Below, in pieces: positions 16,763 through 25,836 of a stretch of 64,000 bases of DNA; within the stretch, counting starts at the first letter, position 1, and the number at the start of each line of letters is the position of its first letter. The notes under the pieces are model-generated. The model was not told where the DNA came from and did no database searches. It saw only the letters and a program-made list of their open reading frames with translations. The DNA comes from Clostridiaceae bacterium. GTDB lineage: Bacteria > Bacillota > Clostridia > Tissierellales > Sporanaerobacteraceae. A program made the position numbers and the translations under genes. The stretch spans positions 113,978 through 177,977 of the forward strand of contig JAHXQP010000024.1 in the NCBI GenBank assembly GCA_019391515.1, given 5' to 3'.

Positions 16763-17490
16763 TTTAGCACCCCTGCAAAGGCTATAAGAGATACTATCTC
16801 CGTTGTTTCAATGGTCGCACCATAAACATCCCCTGTAAACCCTCCAATTGTCTTATAAGTCTTTAAAGTCACTAACAATGCCCACACCATAGACACTCCT
16901 AAAGGTATTAAAAACATTGGATTTACAAGAAAAACAATTATGCCATAAAGTATTCCTCCCGCTATAGCATATTTTCTTGGATTGCTGCTGGCTAGCATAT
17001 CTCCTAAACCGCCTGGCCTAGCAATTTTAGCAAAGGACATAAGTAATACTGCCATAAACCTAGCATTGGCACAAGAAAATGCTAAGTATAGCGGAATATT
17101 TCCCTCTATATTTGATATGAGAATATATTTAAATAGTATATCGAGTATTATAGCTACTACGCCATAGGTTCCTGCTCTACTATCCTTCATTATCTCCAGT
17201 ATTCTCTCTCTCTCTCTAGCAGAATAAAATCCATCAAAGGTATCCCCTATTCCATCTAAATGGAGTCCCCCTGTTGTTATTATGATACTCAATACAGCTA
17301 TAAAGGAAGCTATATCTTTATTTATATAGGAAAAAACATAGTAGAAAAATCCTGCAATTCCTCCTATAATCATCCCTGTAATAGGATAGAAGAAAGTGCT
17401 TTTTCTTAAGTTTTCCTCATTAAAATCTACAGCTATATTTATAGGTATTCTAGATAGAAATTGGATAGCCAATGTTAGTCCCTTAATCAT
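16753..17490 (-). CDS. cobS: Adenosylcobinamide-GDP ribazoletransferase (cobalamin synthase)
   Basis: Integral membrane enzyme (245 residues, about 6-7 helices) that joins adenosylcobinamide-GDP to alpha-ribazole to form cobalamin. Characteristic motifs are FLSRIPI, the acidic GGLHLDGIGDTFDGF near residue 84, and SRAGTYG near 108. I choose the ATG at 17490, which overlaps the cobU TGA stop (ATGA); an upstream in-frame start would lie inside cobU. Confidence 0.93.
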   Translation of the reverse strand: MIKGLTLAIQFLSRIPINIAVDFNEENLRKSTFFYPITGMIIGGIAGFFYYVFSYINKDIASFIAVLSIIITTGGLHLDGIGDTFDGFYSARERERILEIMKDSRAGTYGVVAIILDILFKYILISNIEGNIPLYLAFSCANARFMAVLLMSFAKIARPGGLGDMLASSNPRKYAIAGGILYGIIVFLVNPMFLIPLGVSMVWALLVTLKTYKTIGGFTGDVYGATIETTEIVSLIAFAGVLKWI

Positions 17491-18023
17491 TTTATTTTCA
17501 CTGGCATGCCACAACATACCAAATAGACTTCATCAGATATAGAAGCTATCCTTTGGTTTACTCTTCCTTGAATATCCCTGAAAACCCTTCCTATATGGCT
17601 TTCTGGTACCAATGAAGAACCTATCTCATTGGTAACCAATACAAGATTATATTTTTTTTCTTTTACTTTAGATATGAGTTTATTTAATTCATTGACAACT
17701 GTATCTTCTACCTCTTTTTGAAGTTCTATTGGTATTCTATCTTCATCTTTGGTTAAATCATACATTATATTTGAAGTAAGGACTGTTATACAATCTAATA
17801 AATAATTTTCTTCTTCTCCTATTGCTTCATCTAAATTATAATTTCCTTCAAAAGTCCTCCAACAACTAGGCCTAGACTTTTGATGTAAAATAACCCTATC
17901 TTCCATTTCCTTATCCATTACTTTAGATGTAGCTATATATACTACATCTTTTTTATTTTCATATTGTTTTTCAGCAAAGGAGCTTTTTCCGCTCCTTGCT
18001 CCACCTGTCACAAGTATAATCAT
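17487..18023 (-). CDS. cobU: Adenosylcobinamide kinase / guanylyltransferase
   Basis: Bifunctional 178-residue enzyme that phosphorylates adenosylcobinamide and transfers GMP to it. Walker A GGARSGKSSFAE is at residues 7-18, and the catalytic-type histidine lies in VILHQKSRP. The segment LVTNEIGSSLVPESHIGRVFRD is typical of the family. It lies 4 bases after cobT and overlaps cobS. Confidence 0.94.
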   Translation of the reverse strand: MIILVTGGARSGKSSFAEKQYENKKDVVYIATSKVMDKEMEDRVILHQKSRPSCWRTFEGNYNLDEAIGEEENYLLDCITVLTSNIMYDLTKDEDRIPIELQKEVEDTVVNELNKLISKVKEKKYNLVLVTNEIGSSLVPESHIGRVFRDIQGRVNQRIASISDEVYLVCCGMPVKIK

Positions 18024-18027
18024 TTTA

Positions 18028-19095
18028 TCACCTAATATCTATTAATACATCTCTGTTAAGAGTTGATTGTTCAAAAGTAGCTAAATTGTCCATAATATAA
18101 AGAGCTGAATCTATAACTTGAAATGCTAATGGGCAACCTGAACCTTCTCCAAGTCTCATTTCAAGATTTAGCATTGGTTTAAGGCCTATTTCTTCCATCA
18201 TATACATAGCCCCTGGCTCTTTTGAAAGATGGGATGGGAACAAATAGTCTTTTACTAGTGGATTAAACATAACTGCACATAATGCTGCTGCTGAAGAAAT
18301 AAATCCATCTATAACTATTGGTTTTCTATTTTTTGCTGCTGAAAGGAAACATCCGCACATTCCAGCTATATCAAGGCCACCTACCTTTGATATAACATCT
18401 AAAGGATCATTTTTATCAGGTTTATTTATTTCTATAGCTTTTTTAACAGTATTCTTCTTTTCTTCATATTGTTCATCTGTAAGGCCAGACCCTTTACCGC
18501 AACTTATATCTGGACTTAGTCCTGAAAATACACTTAACACTGCTGCACTAGTAGTAGTATTTCCTATGCCCATTTCTCCTGTTCCTAATATATCATATCC
18601 TTCACTATAAAGTTTATCTGCTACTTCTATTCCTACTTCTATAGCTTTTATAGCCTCTTCACGGGTCATACTTGGTCCCTTTGCCATGTTTTTAGTTCCA
18701 TAAGCTACCTTCCTATTAAGAACTTTAGGATTATCTATATCTGCATCTACTCCAATATCTACAGTAGTTACATCTGAGTTTGTAAACTCTGAAAGAACAG
18801 ATACTCCTGTATAACCTCTCGTAAGATTTTCAGTAAGGACTTTTGTAAAGGACTTAGGACAAGCACTTACTCCTTCTTCTACTACCCCGTTGTCAGCACA
18901 CATAACTACTGTGCTTCTTTTTTCCATTTTATTATGTACTTTTCCTGTTATTCCTGCCATTTTTATAGCTATCTCTTCTAAAATGCCTAAACTTCCTATA
19001 GGTTTTGTTAAATTGTCCATTCTTTCTTTGGCTTTCTTTTTTGCCTCTTCATCTACCGGCTTTATAGCCTCTAGTGTTTCTTTCAACAGCTTCAT
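18028..19095 (-). CDS. cobT: Nicotinate-nucleotide:dimethylbenzimidazole phosphoribosyltransferase
   Basis: Makes alpha-ribazole phosphate, the lower-ligand nucleotide of cobalamin (355 residues). Conserved stretches include LTKPIGSLG near 28, VVMCADNGVVEEGVS near 63, GEMGIGNTTTSAA near 172, and the catalytic Glu in the C-terminal GEGSGC. I choose the ATG at 19095, preceded by AAGGAAGGGG; the longer frame would run through the riboswitch expression platform. It is first of the cob operon and controlled by the upstream cobalamin riboswitch. Confidence 0.94.
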   Translation of the reverse strand: MKLLKETLEAIKPVDEEAKKKAKERMDNLTKPIGSLGILEEIAIKMAGITGKVHNKMEKRSTVVMCADNGVVEEGVSACPKSFTKVLTENLTRGYTGVSVLSEFTNSDVTTVDIGVDADIDNPKVLNRKVAYGTKNMAKGPSMTREEAIKAIEVGIEVADKLYSEGYDILGTGEMGIGNTTTSAAVLSVFSGLSPDISCGKGSGLTDEQYEEKKNTVKKAIEINKPDKNDPLDVISKVGGLDIAGMCGCFLSAAKNRKPIVIDGFISSAAALCAVMFNPLVKDYLFPSHLSKEPGAMYMMEEIGLKPMLNLEMRLGEGSGCPLAFQVIDSALYIMDNLATFEQSTLNRDVLIDIR

Positions 19096-19124
19096 GGAAA
19101 ACCCCTTCCTTTTTTTGTATTTAA

Positions 19125-19152
19125 AAATAAAAAAACTACCCATGGAGGTAGG
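19125..19152 (-). terminator. Terminator of the cob-operon riboswitch
   Basis: The minus strand reads CTACC, a 6-base loop, GGTAG, then TTTTTTT, between the aptamer and the cobT ribosome-binding site. This is a transcription-termination expression platform. Confidence 0.7.
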
Positions 19153-19194
19153 ATTAAACAAAATGTATAAAACTTCCCTCCGAAGTTTTACCAT

Positions 19195-19285
19195 TTGTTA
19201 AGGTAATCTGGCTTACGGTTTGTCACCGTTTACAGTAGCGGGGGCTGCAGTGGATTTTCACCACTTTCCCTTATTTTTTATAAAT
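19195..19285 (-). ncRNA. Cobalamin riboswitch of the cob operon
   Basis: The minus strand carries the conserved cobalamin aptamer pieces in order: GGGAAAGTGGTGAAAATCC, then GCAGCCCCCGCTACTGTAA, a hairpin ACGGT..ACCGT, and AAGCCAGATTACC. Bound B12 should favour the downstream terminator and shut off cobT-cobU-cobS-cobC. Confidence 0.93.
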
Positions 19286-19394
19286 TAATTATATATCTTA
19301 TTTTTTTTTCAGTCAAATAATTTGTTTACATCTAATTTGGAGAAAATTTTTGATATAATATACTATAAACAAAAATTAATTTGAGGAGAATCTT

Positions 19395-20279
19395 ATGTTT
19401 GGATATATTACTCCCTGTAAAATGGAATTAAAAATAAAGGATTATGAAAAGATAAAAGCTTATTATTGTGGACTTTGTAGAAATATAAAATATGATTTTG
19501 GCAATATCCCTAGAATTACATTGAATTATGATACAACCTTTTTAGCCATTTTTTTAGACGCTTTTAGTAAAAATGAAGAAAAATATATTAAAAAAAGCTG
19601 TATACTTCATCCTGTAAAGAAAAGAATATTTTTAATCGACAATGAACCTTTAAAATATGCTTCTACTTTAAATATTATTTTAGCTTATCACAAGGTTTTA
19701 GATGATGTCGCAGATGATAATACTTTAGAAAGTAAAATATTCTCGTCTATACTTAAGTCCTATTTAAATAAGATACCTAATAATTTTCAAAACACTGAAA
19801 AAAATATAGTAGAAAAATTAGATAAACTTTATTACCTTGAAAAAAATAAAAACATAAATAGTTTAGATGAGTTAAGCCACCCTTTTGGAGAACTAACTGC
19901 TTATACTATAATGACTTACCTAAATAATAAAGAATATGAAGATGCTTTATACCGTTTAGGATATAATTTAGGAAAGTGGATCTATATAATAGATGCCTTC
20001 GATGATTTAGAAAAGGATTTAAAACGTAATGAATTTAATGGAATCGATTTGATTCTAAACAAGGACAATATGCCCTACGATGATTTTGTAGTAAATATAG
20101 AAAATAGATTAAATTTCATCCTAACTTCCTATGCTAGGGAATGTAGTACAGCTTTGGAGTCATTACCTATAGTAAAAAATAAAGATATACTATTTAATAT
20201 TTTTAATTTTGGTCTTTTAGAAAAAATGAACAAAGTATTTGAAACTAAGAGGAGGAAAATAAATGAAAAATCCTTATGA
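19395..20279 (+). CDS. DUF5685 family protein
   Basis: 294-residue soluble protein of unknown function. The N-terminus [20 protein letters not shown] and [10 protein letters not shown] near residue 26 (CGLC motif), then KKSCILHP near 75, are typical of the DUF5685 family. The middle part [13 protein letters not shown] is rich in acidic residues and histidine and could bind metal. It is first of a three-gene plus-strand operon and overlaps the J-domain gene by 17 bases, diverging from the cob operon. The coupling suggests the J-protein serves it. Confidence 0.8.
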   Translation: MFGYITPCKMELKIKDYEKIKAYYCGLCRNIKYDFGNIPRITLNYDTTFLAIFLDAFSKNEEKYIKKSCILHPVKKRIFLIDNEPLKYASTLNIILAYHKVLDDVADDNTLESKIFSSILKSYLNKIPNNFQNTEKNIVEKLDKLYYLEKNKNINSLDELSHPFGELTAYTIMTYLNNKEYEDALYRLGYNLGKWIYIIDAFDDLEKDLKRNEFNGIDLILNKDNMPYDDFVVNIENRLNFILTSYARECSTALESLPIVKNKDILFNIFNFGLLEKMNKVFETKRRKINEKSL

Positions 20280-20820
20280 AGTATTAGGCATAAATAAAAA
20301 TGCCTCAGAAGCAGAAATAAAAAAAGCTTATAAAGAGCTTGTTAAAAAATATCATCCTGATAAGTATATAGACAATCCTTTAAAAGAATTAGCAGAAGAA
20401 AAACTGAAGGAAATAAACGAGGCCTATAATTTCCTTATGAATAATAAAAATAGTTATTCAGACAAAGATCTCTTGCATTCTATAAGAATAGATATTCAAA
20501 ATGGTAATTTATCTGAAGCTGAAAGAAAATTAAATATGGTAAATAAAAAAACGGCTGAATGGTACTTTTTAATGGGAATACTAAATAGAAGCAAGGGATG
20601 GTATGATGCAGCTTATAGTAATTTAGAAACAGCTTGCAATATGGAACCTGGAAATAGGGAATATAATAGAACCTTCAACTCTCTATTTAAACAAAATGAC
20701 CATTATAGAGAACCATATAGGAAAGAAAGCGATCATGATATATGTAATATTTGTGCAACCCTCTATTGTTTAGATTGTCTATGTGAATGTATGGGAGGAG
20801 ATTTCATATCATGTATTTAA
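20263..20820 (+). CDS. J-domain (DnaJ-like) protein with Cys-rich tail
   Basis: 185 residues. The N-terminal J-domain (1-65) has the HPD motif in KKYHPDKY, which stimulates the ATPase of DnaK. A short helical-repeat (TPR-like) middle follows (about 75-140). The C-terminus ends [19 protein letters not shown] plus one more Cys, eight cysteines in 25 residues, which may bind metal. It lacks the G/F and zinc-finger regions of DnaJ, so it is a specialised co-chaperone rather than the general one. It overlaps both neighbours. Confidence 0.85.
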   Translation: MKNPYEVLGINKNASEAEIKKAYKELVKKYHPDKYIDNPLKELAEEKLKEINEAYNFLMNNKNSYSDKDLLHSIRIDIQNGNLSEAERKLNMVNKKTAEWYFLMGILNRSKGWYDAAYSNLETACNMEPGNREYNRTFNSLFKQNDHYREPYRKESDHDICNICATLYCLDCLCECMGGDFISCI

Positions 20821-21314
20821 ATAATAAAAGTAAAGCTGTAGCTTATGGGGGACTTCTTACAGCGCTATCTGTAATATTTATTTATTTAAGTACTATTGTA
20901 CCTTATAATAAATTATTATTCCTCTTTTTTTCTACATTGATTATTCCTATTGGACTAATACTTACTAATGTTAAAAATAGTTTATACATATATATTGCTT
21001 CTTCTGTTTTATCATTATTACTACTAGGGATGAGAGGAAATGTTCTATCTTATATCTTATTTTTTGGTCCCTATGGCATAATAAAGAATTTTATAGAGAA
21101 AATTGATAACTTATTTATAGAAATTATCTTGAAACTTATATATTTTAATATTACATCTTTTGTACTTTATAAACTATATGGATTATTTATTGCAAATCCT
21201 ATAAATGGAAATATATCTATTAAAAAGCTAATAATATTCATTCAGCCTGTTTTTTTATTATTCGATTATTTCCTAACCTTATATATACATAAATTAAAAA
21301 AATATAGGATATAG
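20811..21314 (+). CDS. Membrane protein of the DUF5685/J-domain operon
   Basis: 167 residues, about five or six membrane helices, short basic loops and a basic C-terminus (HKLKKYRI). I do not recognise the family. The fold resembles small ECF-type or MreD-like membrane proteins, but no motif settles it. I choose the ATG at 20811, 10 bases after GGGAGGAG; it overlaps the end of the J-domain gene. The tight overlap argues that the three products act together at the membrane. Confidence 0.7.
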   Translation: MYLNNKSKAVAYGGLLTALSVIFIYLSTIVPYNKLLFLFFSTLIIPIGLILTNVKNSLYIYIASSVLSLLLLGMRGNVLSYILFFGPYGIIKNFIEKIDNLFIEIILKLIYFNITSFVLYKLYGLFIANPINGNISIKKLIIFIQPVFLLFDYFLTLYIHKLKKYRI

Positions 21315-21333
21315 ACTATATCCTATATTTTTT
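21297..21333. terminator. Bidirectional terminator between convergent genes
   Basis: ATATAGGATATAG and CTATATCCTATAT (perfect 13-bp arms, one-base loop), with an A-run on the left and a T-run on the right. It serves the J-domain operon and the NSS transporter gene. Confidence 0.88.
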
Positions 21334-21341
21334 ATTATACA

Positions 21342-22718
21342 TTATATTATTCCAATTCCTGCTAAAAATACTATAGCTATTAGGATAGGAGAAATAAATC
21401 TTACTAAAAAATAAAAAGCATTTATGTATCCTGCTTTTATAGTCTCATTATTAGTCAATTGATTCTCTAAGTTATTCTTATTAAACTTCCACCCTACAAA
21501 TATACAAGTTATCAAAGCCGCAATGGTTAAGAAATAATTAGCTGTTAAATAATCTAAAAAGTCAAATAAATTTTTACCAAAGAACACTTTCCCAGATAAT
21601 GGTCCATTGGAAAGGGAAGCAAAAATTCCTAATATAATTATAAGAGTAGTAGATAAAATAGTAGCACTTCTCCTCTTCATTTTAAAACGTTCTATTACAT
21701 AAGCAACTACTACTTCTAGTAAAGATATAGTACTTGTAAGGGCTGCCAATGCTAATAATACAAAAAACATTATAGAAAATATATAACCTCCTGGCATCTT
21801 AGTAAAAACATTTGGAAGTGTTATAAACACTAATCCCGGTCCACTATTTGGAGCAATACCAAAAGCGAATACTGCTGGAAATATAGCTATGCCTACTAAT
21901 AATGCTATTACTGTATCAGCTATAGCTATATTTAAAGCTGTTTTCCCTAGTTTTTCTCCTTTTCCTATATAAGAACCATAAGTAATCATTATTCCCATGC
22001 CTAAACTCAACGAAAAGAAAGAATGCCCCAACGCATCTAATATACTACTTCCAGTAATTTTAGAAAAGTTTGGTTTAAATAGAAAATCTAATCCTTCCTT
22101 TCCTCCTGGTAAAGTAATAGCCCTAATATCCAATATAATTATTATTACTAATAACAATGGTACCAATATCTTTGAAAATCTTTCTATTCCCTTTTCTACA
22201 CCTGTTGCAACTACAGTTCCCGTTATCAACATAAATATTATCTGCCAAATTATAGGCTTTGTTGGATGGGTTATAAAATTCGTAAACATTGTTTCAATTT
22301 CAGCTGCACTACTAGCTGCAAATTGATTTCCAAAAGATTTAACTATATATTCTAAAGACCATCCTGCTATAACTCCATAGAAAGAAAGTATCATAAATGC
22401 AGCTAAAACCCCTAATACTCCGCTAATATACCATTTTCCATTAGAAGAAAGTTCTTTAAAAGAACCAATTGCATCTTTTTTTCCTTCCCTACCTACTACA
22501 AACTCAGCTAACATAACTGGAATACCTATTAGTACAACGCAAATTAAATAAACTAAAATAAATGCTCCCCCACCATTCATTCCTGTAATATAAGGAAATC
22601 TCCATATATTACCTAACCCTACTGCTGAACCTATGGCTGCAGCTAAAAGACCAAAACTAGTTTTAAAACTCTCTCTTTCACTTCCTTCTGGTCTCACTTT
22701 GTTTGAGTTTTGATTCAT
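21342..22718 (-). CDS. Sodium-dependent transporter, NSS (SNF) family
   Basis: Membrane symporter of 458 residues with about 11-12 helices. The helix 1 signature GSAVGLGNIWRFPYITGMNGGGAF (written here only as landmark residues 32-55) and the following LVYLICVVLIGIP are diagnostic of the LeuT-like neurotransmitter:sodium symporters. Substrates in bacteria are mostly amino acids, for example Trp, Tyr or Leu; the exact substrate cannot be read from the sequence. It is transcribed alone, convergent with the J-domain operon. Confidence 0.93.
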   Translation of the reverse strand: MNQNSNKVRPEGSERESFKTSFGLLAAAIGSAVGLGNIWRFPYITGMNGGGAFILVYLICVVLIGIPVMLAEFVVGREGKKDAIGSFKELSSNGKWYISGVLGVLAAFMILSFYGVIAGWSLEYIVKSFGNQFAASSAAEIETMFTNFITHPTKPIIWQIIFMLITGTVVATGVEKGIERFSKILVPLLLVIIIILDIRAITLPGGKEGLDFLFKPNFSKITGSSILDALGHSFFSLSLGMGIMITYGSYIGKGEKLGKTALNIAIADTVIALLVGIAIFPAVFAFGIAPNSGPGLVFITLPNVFTKMPGGYIFSIMFFVLLALAALTSTISLLEVVVAYVIERFKMKRRSATILSTTLIIILGIFASLSNGPLSGKVFFGKNLFDFLDYLTANYFLTIAALITCIFVGWKFNKNNLENQLTNNETIKAGYINAFYFLVRFISPILIAIVFLAGIGII

Positions 22719-22911
22719 TTCCTTACCCCCTTTGACAAAAGTTACATTTTTTTAATATTCTCTTTATAAGAGCATAGTATGAAATTTAATAAAAGTCAAG
22801 AAGTTTTCTGAATTGTCTAAATATTAACGAAATAACTAAATATTTTTCAGTCACCTTTTTTTCCTCTTATAAATATAATGTATTAGTATGTATTAGAAGG
22901 AGGGATTTTTT

Positions 22912-23829
22912 TTGCTGTCTAAGGAAGAATATATTAAACTTTCTTTAGAATATAATTTGTTTTTCGCAAGAATAATGAAAGAACATCTTATATTTATTGA
23001 AGCTTCACTGCCAATAAAAAATAGTAAATTAATATTAAAAATTGATGATCTTAAGAATGATTTTGAAAGCTTTTTATTGGAAATTTCCTACTTAAGTAAT
23101 AGAAGGATAAGTGAAAAGGTTATTTCTTCAAACCAATTAGTAACTCCATATACAATGAATGCTGAAATGCTTACAGAATTTTATACTGGAATATGTATAG
23201 ATGCAGAAATCACAGAGATAGAGATAAACTTAGAGCCTATGTGTAACACAGATTATTCACCAGATCTTTATAAAAAAATCTATAATCTAAATATAGAGGC
23301 TATAAAACTAGTTGAAAAATTAATTGATATAAAACAAAAACTACTGGAAGATACTTTAAATTGTAAAATTTTTATAACGCTTTATCCACTTCTTTTAGAG
23401 CATACCTTTGAAGAAGCAGAGGTATATCTAAATATACTTATGAAGTTACAGGATTTAGATGAAAGCGTATTAAATTACAACATACTAAATAAAGAAGTTT
23501 TCTGGAATGAAATAATGGAAGAACATTCAATGTTCATAAGAGGATTTCTTGATCCTACTGAAGGAAATTTAATAAATATAGCTAATGAATTTGCTGGGTT
23601 GTTTGAAGAACTTACTGAAAAAGCTAAAGAGGCTTTGGAAAGTAACTATTCTCCAGAAGAAGTTACTAAGGAAAGTATAGAAGCTACTGAACAAATAAAA
23701 GAATTCAAAACTGAAGCTACTGAAGGCATATTAAATTGCAATATTCGCTCTATAATCATACCTCTTTTGGCTGATCATGTATTGAGAGAAGCTAATCATT
23801 ATCTAACAATATTAAAAAGCTCAAACTAA
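22912..23829 (+). CDS. DUF2935 hemerythrin-like helical protein
   Basis: 305 residues forming two similar four-helix halves. Each half has a KEHLIFIEASL or EEHSMFIRGFL helix and a closing PLLLEHTFEEAEVYL or PLLADHVLREANHYL helix. The repeated His and Glu residues suggest a di-metal site, as known for the DUF2935 family, whose function is unknown. The start is TTG at 22912, seven bases after AAGGAGGGA. A TATAATG -10 box lies near 22875. It is a single gene with its own terminator at 23814-23847. Confidence 0.87.
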   Translation: MLSKEEYIKLSLEYNLFFARIMKEHLIFIEASLPIKNSKLILKIDDLKNDFESFLLEISYLSNRRISEKVISSNQLVTPYTMNAEMLTEFYTGICIDAEITEIEINLEPMCNTDYSPDLYKKIYNLNIEAIKLVEKLIDIKQKLLEDTLNCKIFITLYPLLLEHTFEEAEVYLNILMKLQDLDESVLNYNILNKEVFWNEIMEEHSMFIRGFLDPTEGNLINIANEFAGLFEELTEKAKEALESNYSPEEVTKESIEATEQIKEFKTEATEGILNCNIRSIIIPLLADHVLREANHYLTILKSSN

Positions 23830-23847
23830 ATTAGTTTGAGCTTTTTA
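23814..23847 (+). terminator. Terminator of the DUF2935 gene
   Basis: AAAAAGCTCAAACTAA and TTAGTTTGAGCTTTTT pair perfectly around the stop codon, with a T-run on the plus strand. Confidence 0.88.
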
Positions 23848-23859
23848 AATGATATATTT

Positions 23860-23949
23860 TGGCGGAGAGAGAGGGATTCGAACCCTCGGTACAGTAAACT
23901 GTACAATGGTTTTCGAGACCACCACCTTCAACCTCTCGGTCACCTCTCC
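23860..23949 (-). tRNA. tRNA-Ser (anticodon CGA)
   Basis: 90 bases with encoded CCA. Acceptor GGAGAGG pairs with TCTCTCC (one G-T pair). The anticodon loop CTCGAAA gives CGA, and the long variable arm (TTGTACAGTTTACTGTACC) is typical of class II tRNAs. It lies four bases after tadA. Confidence 0.95.
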
Positions 23950-23952
23950 AAG

Positions 23953-24402
23953 CTATTTTTGTCTTAACTTTTTAAAAAAAGTTCTTAAAATTTCTCTGCA
24001 TTCCGTCTCTAATACTCCAACTTTTGTATCTACACTATGATTAAAATTATTATTATGGAGTAAATCGACTACGGTACCACAACAACCCATTTTATAGTCT
24101 TTAGTTCCAATAACTAATCTGTCTATTCTAGAATTTAAAATAGCCCCTGCACACATAGGACAAGGCTCCAAAGTTACATACATAGTACAATCTAAAAGCC
24201 TCCATCCACCTAAGTATTCACTTGCTTTCTTTATTGCAATTATTTCTGCATGAGCTGTAGGATCTTTCATGGTTTCTCTCATATTATGGCCTGTAGCTAT
24301 AACTTTGCCATTATGAACCACAATAGCTCCCACTGGAACCTCTAGAATATTAAAAGCTTTTTCAGCTTCTTTAAAAGCCAATTTCATATACATTTCATCC
24401 AT
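23953..24402 (-). CDS. tadA: tRNA-specific adenosine deaminase
   Basis: Zinc enzyme that changes A34 to inosine in tRNA-Arg(ACG), about 149 residues. The zinc ligands and catalytic Glu are visible in HAEIIAI and PCPMCAG. The N-terminus MDEMYMKLAFKEAEKAF is typical. I prefer the ATG at 24402 because GGGTGA lies about 8 bases upstream; a GTG at 24411 is possible. It lies between tRNA-Arg and tRNA-Ser. Confidence 0.93.
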   Translation of the reverse strand: MDEMYMKLAFKEAEKAFNILEVPVGAIVVHNGKVIATGHNMRETMKDPTAHAEIIAIKKASEYLGGWRLLDCTMYVTLEPCPMCAGAILNSRIDRLVIGTKDYKMGCCGTVVDLLHNNNFNHSVDTKVGVLETECREILRTFFKKLRQK

Positions 24403-24433
24403 ATTTTTCACCCATATTTTTAACTATAAAAAA

Positions 24434-24510
24434 TGGTGCACCCGAGAGGAGTCGAACCCCCGACACACGCCTTAGGAGGGCGCTGCTCTATCCAACTGAG
24501 CTACGGATGC
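24434..24510 (-). tRNA. tRNA-Arg (anticodon CCT)
   Basis: 77 bases with encoded CCA. Acceptor GCATCCG pairs with CGGGTGC, and the loop CTCCTAA on the GCGCC/GGCGT stem gives CCT. It lies just upstream of tadA. Confidence 0.95.
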
Positions 24511-24574
24511 ACACTAGGTACCTATATATTTTACACTATTTTTATTTAAAAGTCAAAATTTGATTAATTATATT

Positions 24575-25777
24575 TTAAAAAATTGTATTTCGAATATATT
24601 TAAAAAATCCTTTTAAATTTCTAAAAGCTTTTGTAATAAAATTAGCCTTTTTCACATTTTTACCTATGGTTAACTCAACTTCTTTTAGCACTTTTTCACT
24701 ATTTTCACTGTATAAAATTGTTTTTCCTATGGTATCTCCTTTTTTAAGAGGAAGTTGGATGTGATTGTCTATAACTATTTTTTGTAATATATTATCATTA
24801 TTTTTTTCTAAAAGACGGATATTTTCTTTGGGAAATACTTCCACCTCTGACCTGTTTCCGTTAGGAATATGTATGATATCTACTGGAATGTTTTTAGAAA
24901 GTACTTCCCTTTTTTTATAATTTGAAATTCCATATTCTAATAAATACTTACTCATATTTTTTCGGCCTTCTTCACTTTTAGTACCCATAACTATACCAAT
25001 AAGCCTAAAATCTTCACCTTTAGCTTGTCCTTTTACTTTTGCAGTAGAAACTAAACAGTATCCAGCTTTTTCTGTAAATCCTGTTTTTAACCCATCTACT
25101 CCATTCATTTCTTTTAATAAGGGATTTGTATTTTCATTTATAAACTCTTCATCCCTTACTCCATCTTCTATGTCTATTTTATCTTTTTTAGTTATTTCAA
25201 GTATCTCTGGATATTCTTTTATTATGTATCTTGATAATTTAAATATATCCCTAACACTCATAGTGTTTTGCTCATTTCCTTGTGGAAGTCCATTTGGATT
25301 TAAATATCTTGTATGCTCTAAGCCAACTTCTTCAGCTTTTTGATTCATCCTGCTAACAAAACTTGATACATCTCCTGATATATGTTTAGCTAGTGCTACA
25401 CAGGAATCATTGGCAGAAACTATTAAAACACTTTCAAGTAAAGTTTCTACAGAAAATTTTTCTCCTTCTTTAAGTTCAAAAGTTGAACCATTAACTTCTT
25501 CAACTTCTTTATCTATAGTTATAATATCATCCATGGATATATTGCCACTTCTTATTTCATCCATTACTATAGTATAAGTCATAAGCTTTGTAATACTAGC
25601 TATTGCTAGAGGAGTATCTATATTGTACTCTTCTACTATTCTACCATCTTCAAAATCTCCTAATAGATAAGCAGAAACGCCATCTTCAATTCCTATTTTT
25701 CCAGCAAAAGCTATAGAATTAGTGAATAAAACTAACATTAAAATAAGAAATAATTGTCTTTTAAATTTATTTTTCAT
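24575..25777 (-). CDS. D-alanyl-D-alanine carboxypeptidase (PBP5/DacF type)
   Basis: Secreted penicillin-binding protein of 400 residues that trims the terminal D-Ala of peptidoglycan peptides. It has a signal peptide (about 1-25) and the three serine-peptidase S11 motifs: SITK (Ser61 and Lys64), SAN (121-123) and KTG (231-233). A C-terminal beta-rich domain and a basic, amphipathic tail (KKANFITKAFRNLKGFFKYI) fit membrane attachment. It could be the sporulation-linked DacF or a housekeeping DacA; the sequence does not decide. Confidence 0.9.
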   Translation of the reverse strand: MKNKFKRQLFLILMLVLFTNSIAFAGKIGIEDGVSAYLLGDFEDGRIVEEYNIDTPLAIASITKLMTYTIVMDEIRSGNISMDDIITIDKEVEEVNGSTFELKEGEKFSVETLLESVLIVSANDSCVALAKHISGDVSSFVSRMNQKAEEVGLEHTRYLNPNGLPQGNEQNTMSVRDIFKLSRYIIKEYPEILEITKKDKIDIEDGVRDEEFINENTNPLLKEMNGVDGLKTGFTEKAGYCLVSTAKVKGQAKGEDFRLIGIVMGTKSEEGRKNMSKYLLEYGISNYKKREVLSKNIPVDIIHIPNGNRSEVEVFPKENIRLLEKNNDNILQKIVIDNHIQLPLKKGDTIGKTILYSENSEKVLKEVELTIGKNVKKANFITKAFRNLKGFFKYIRNTIF

Positions 25778-25836
25778 AATATCACCTTATATATTTTTAT
25801 ATAATATAGTTTTTATTTATTTAACTATAGATAAAT

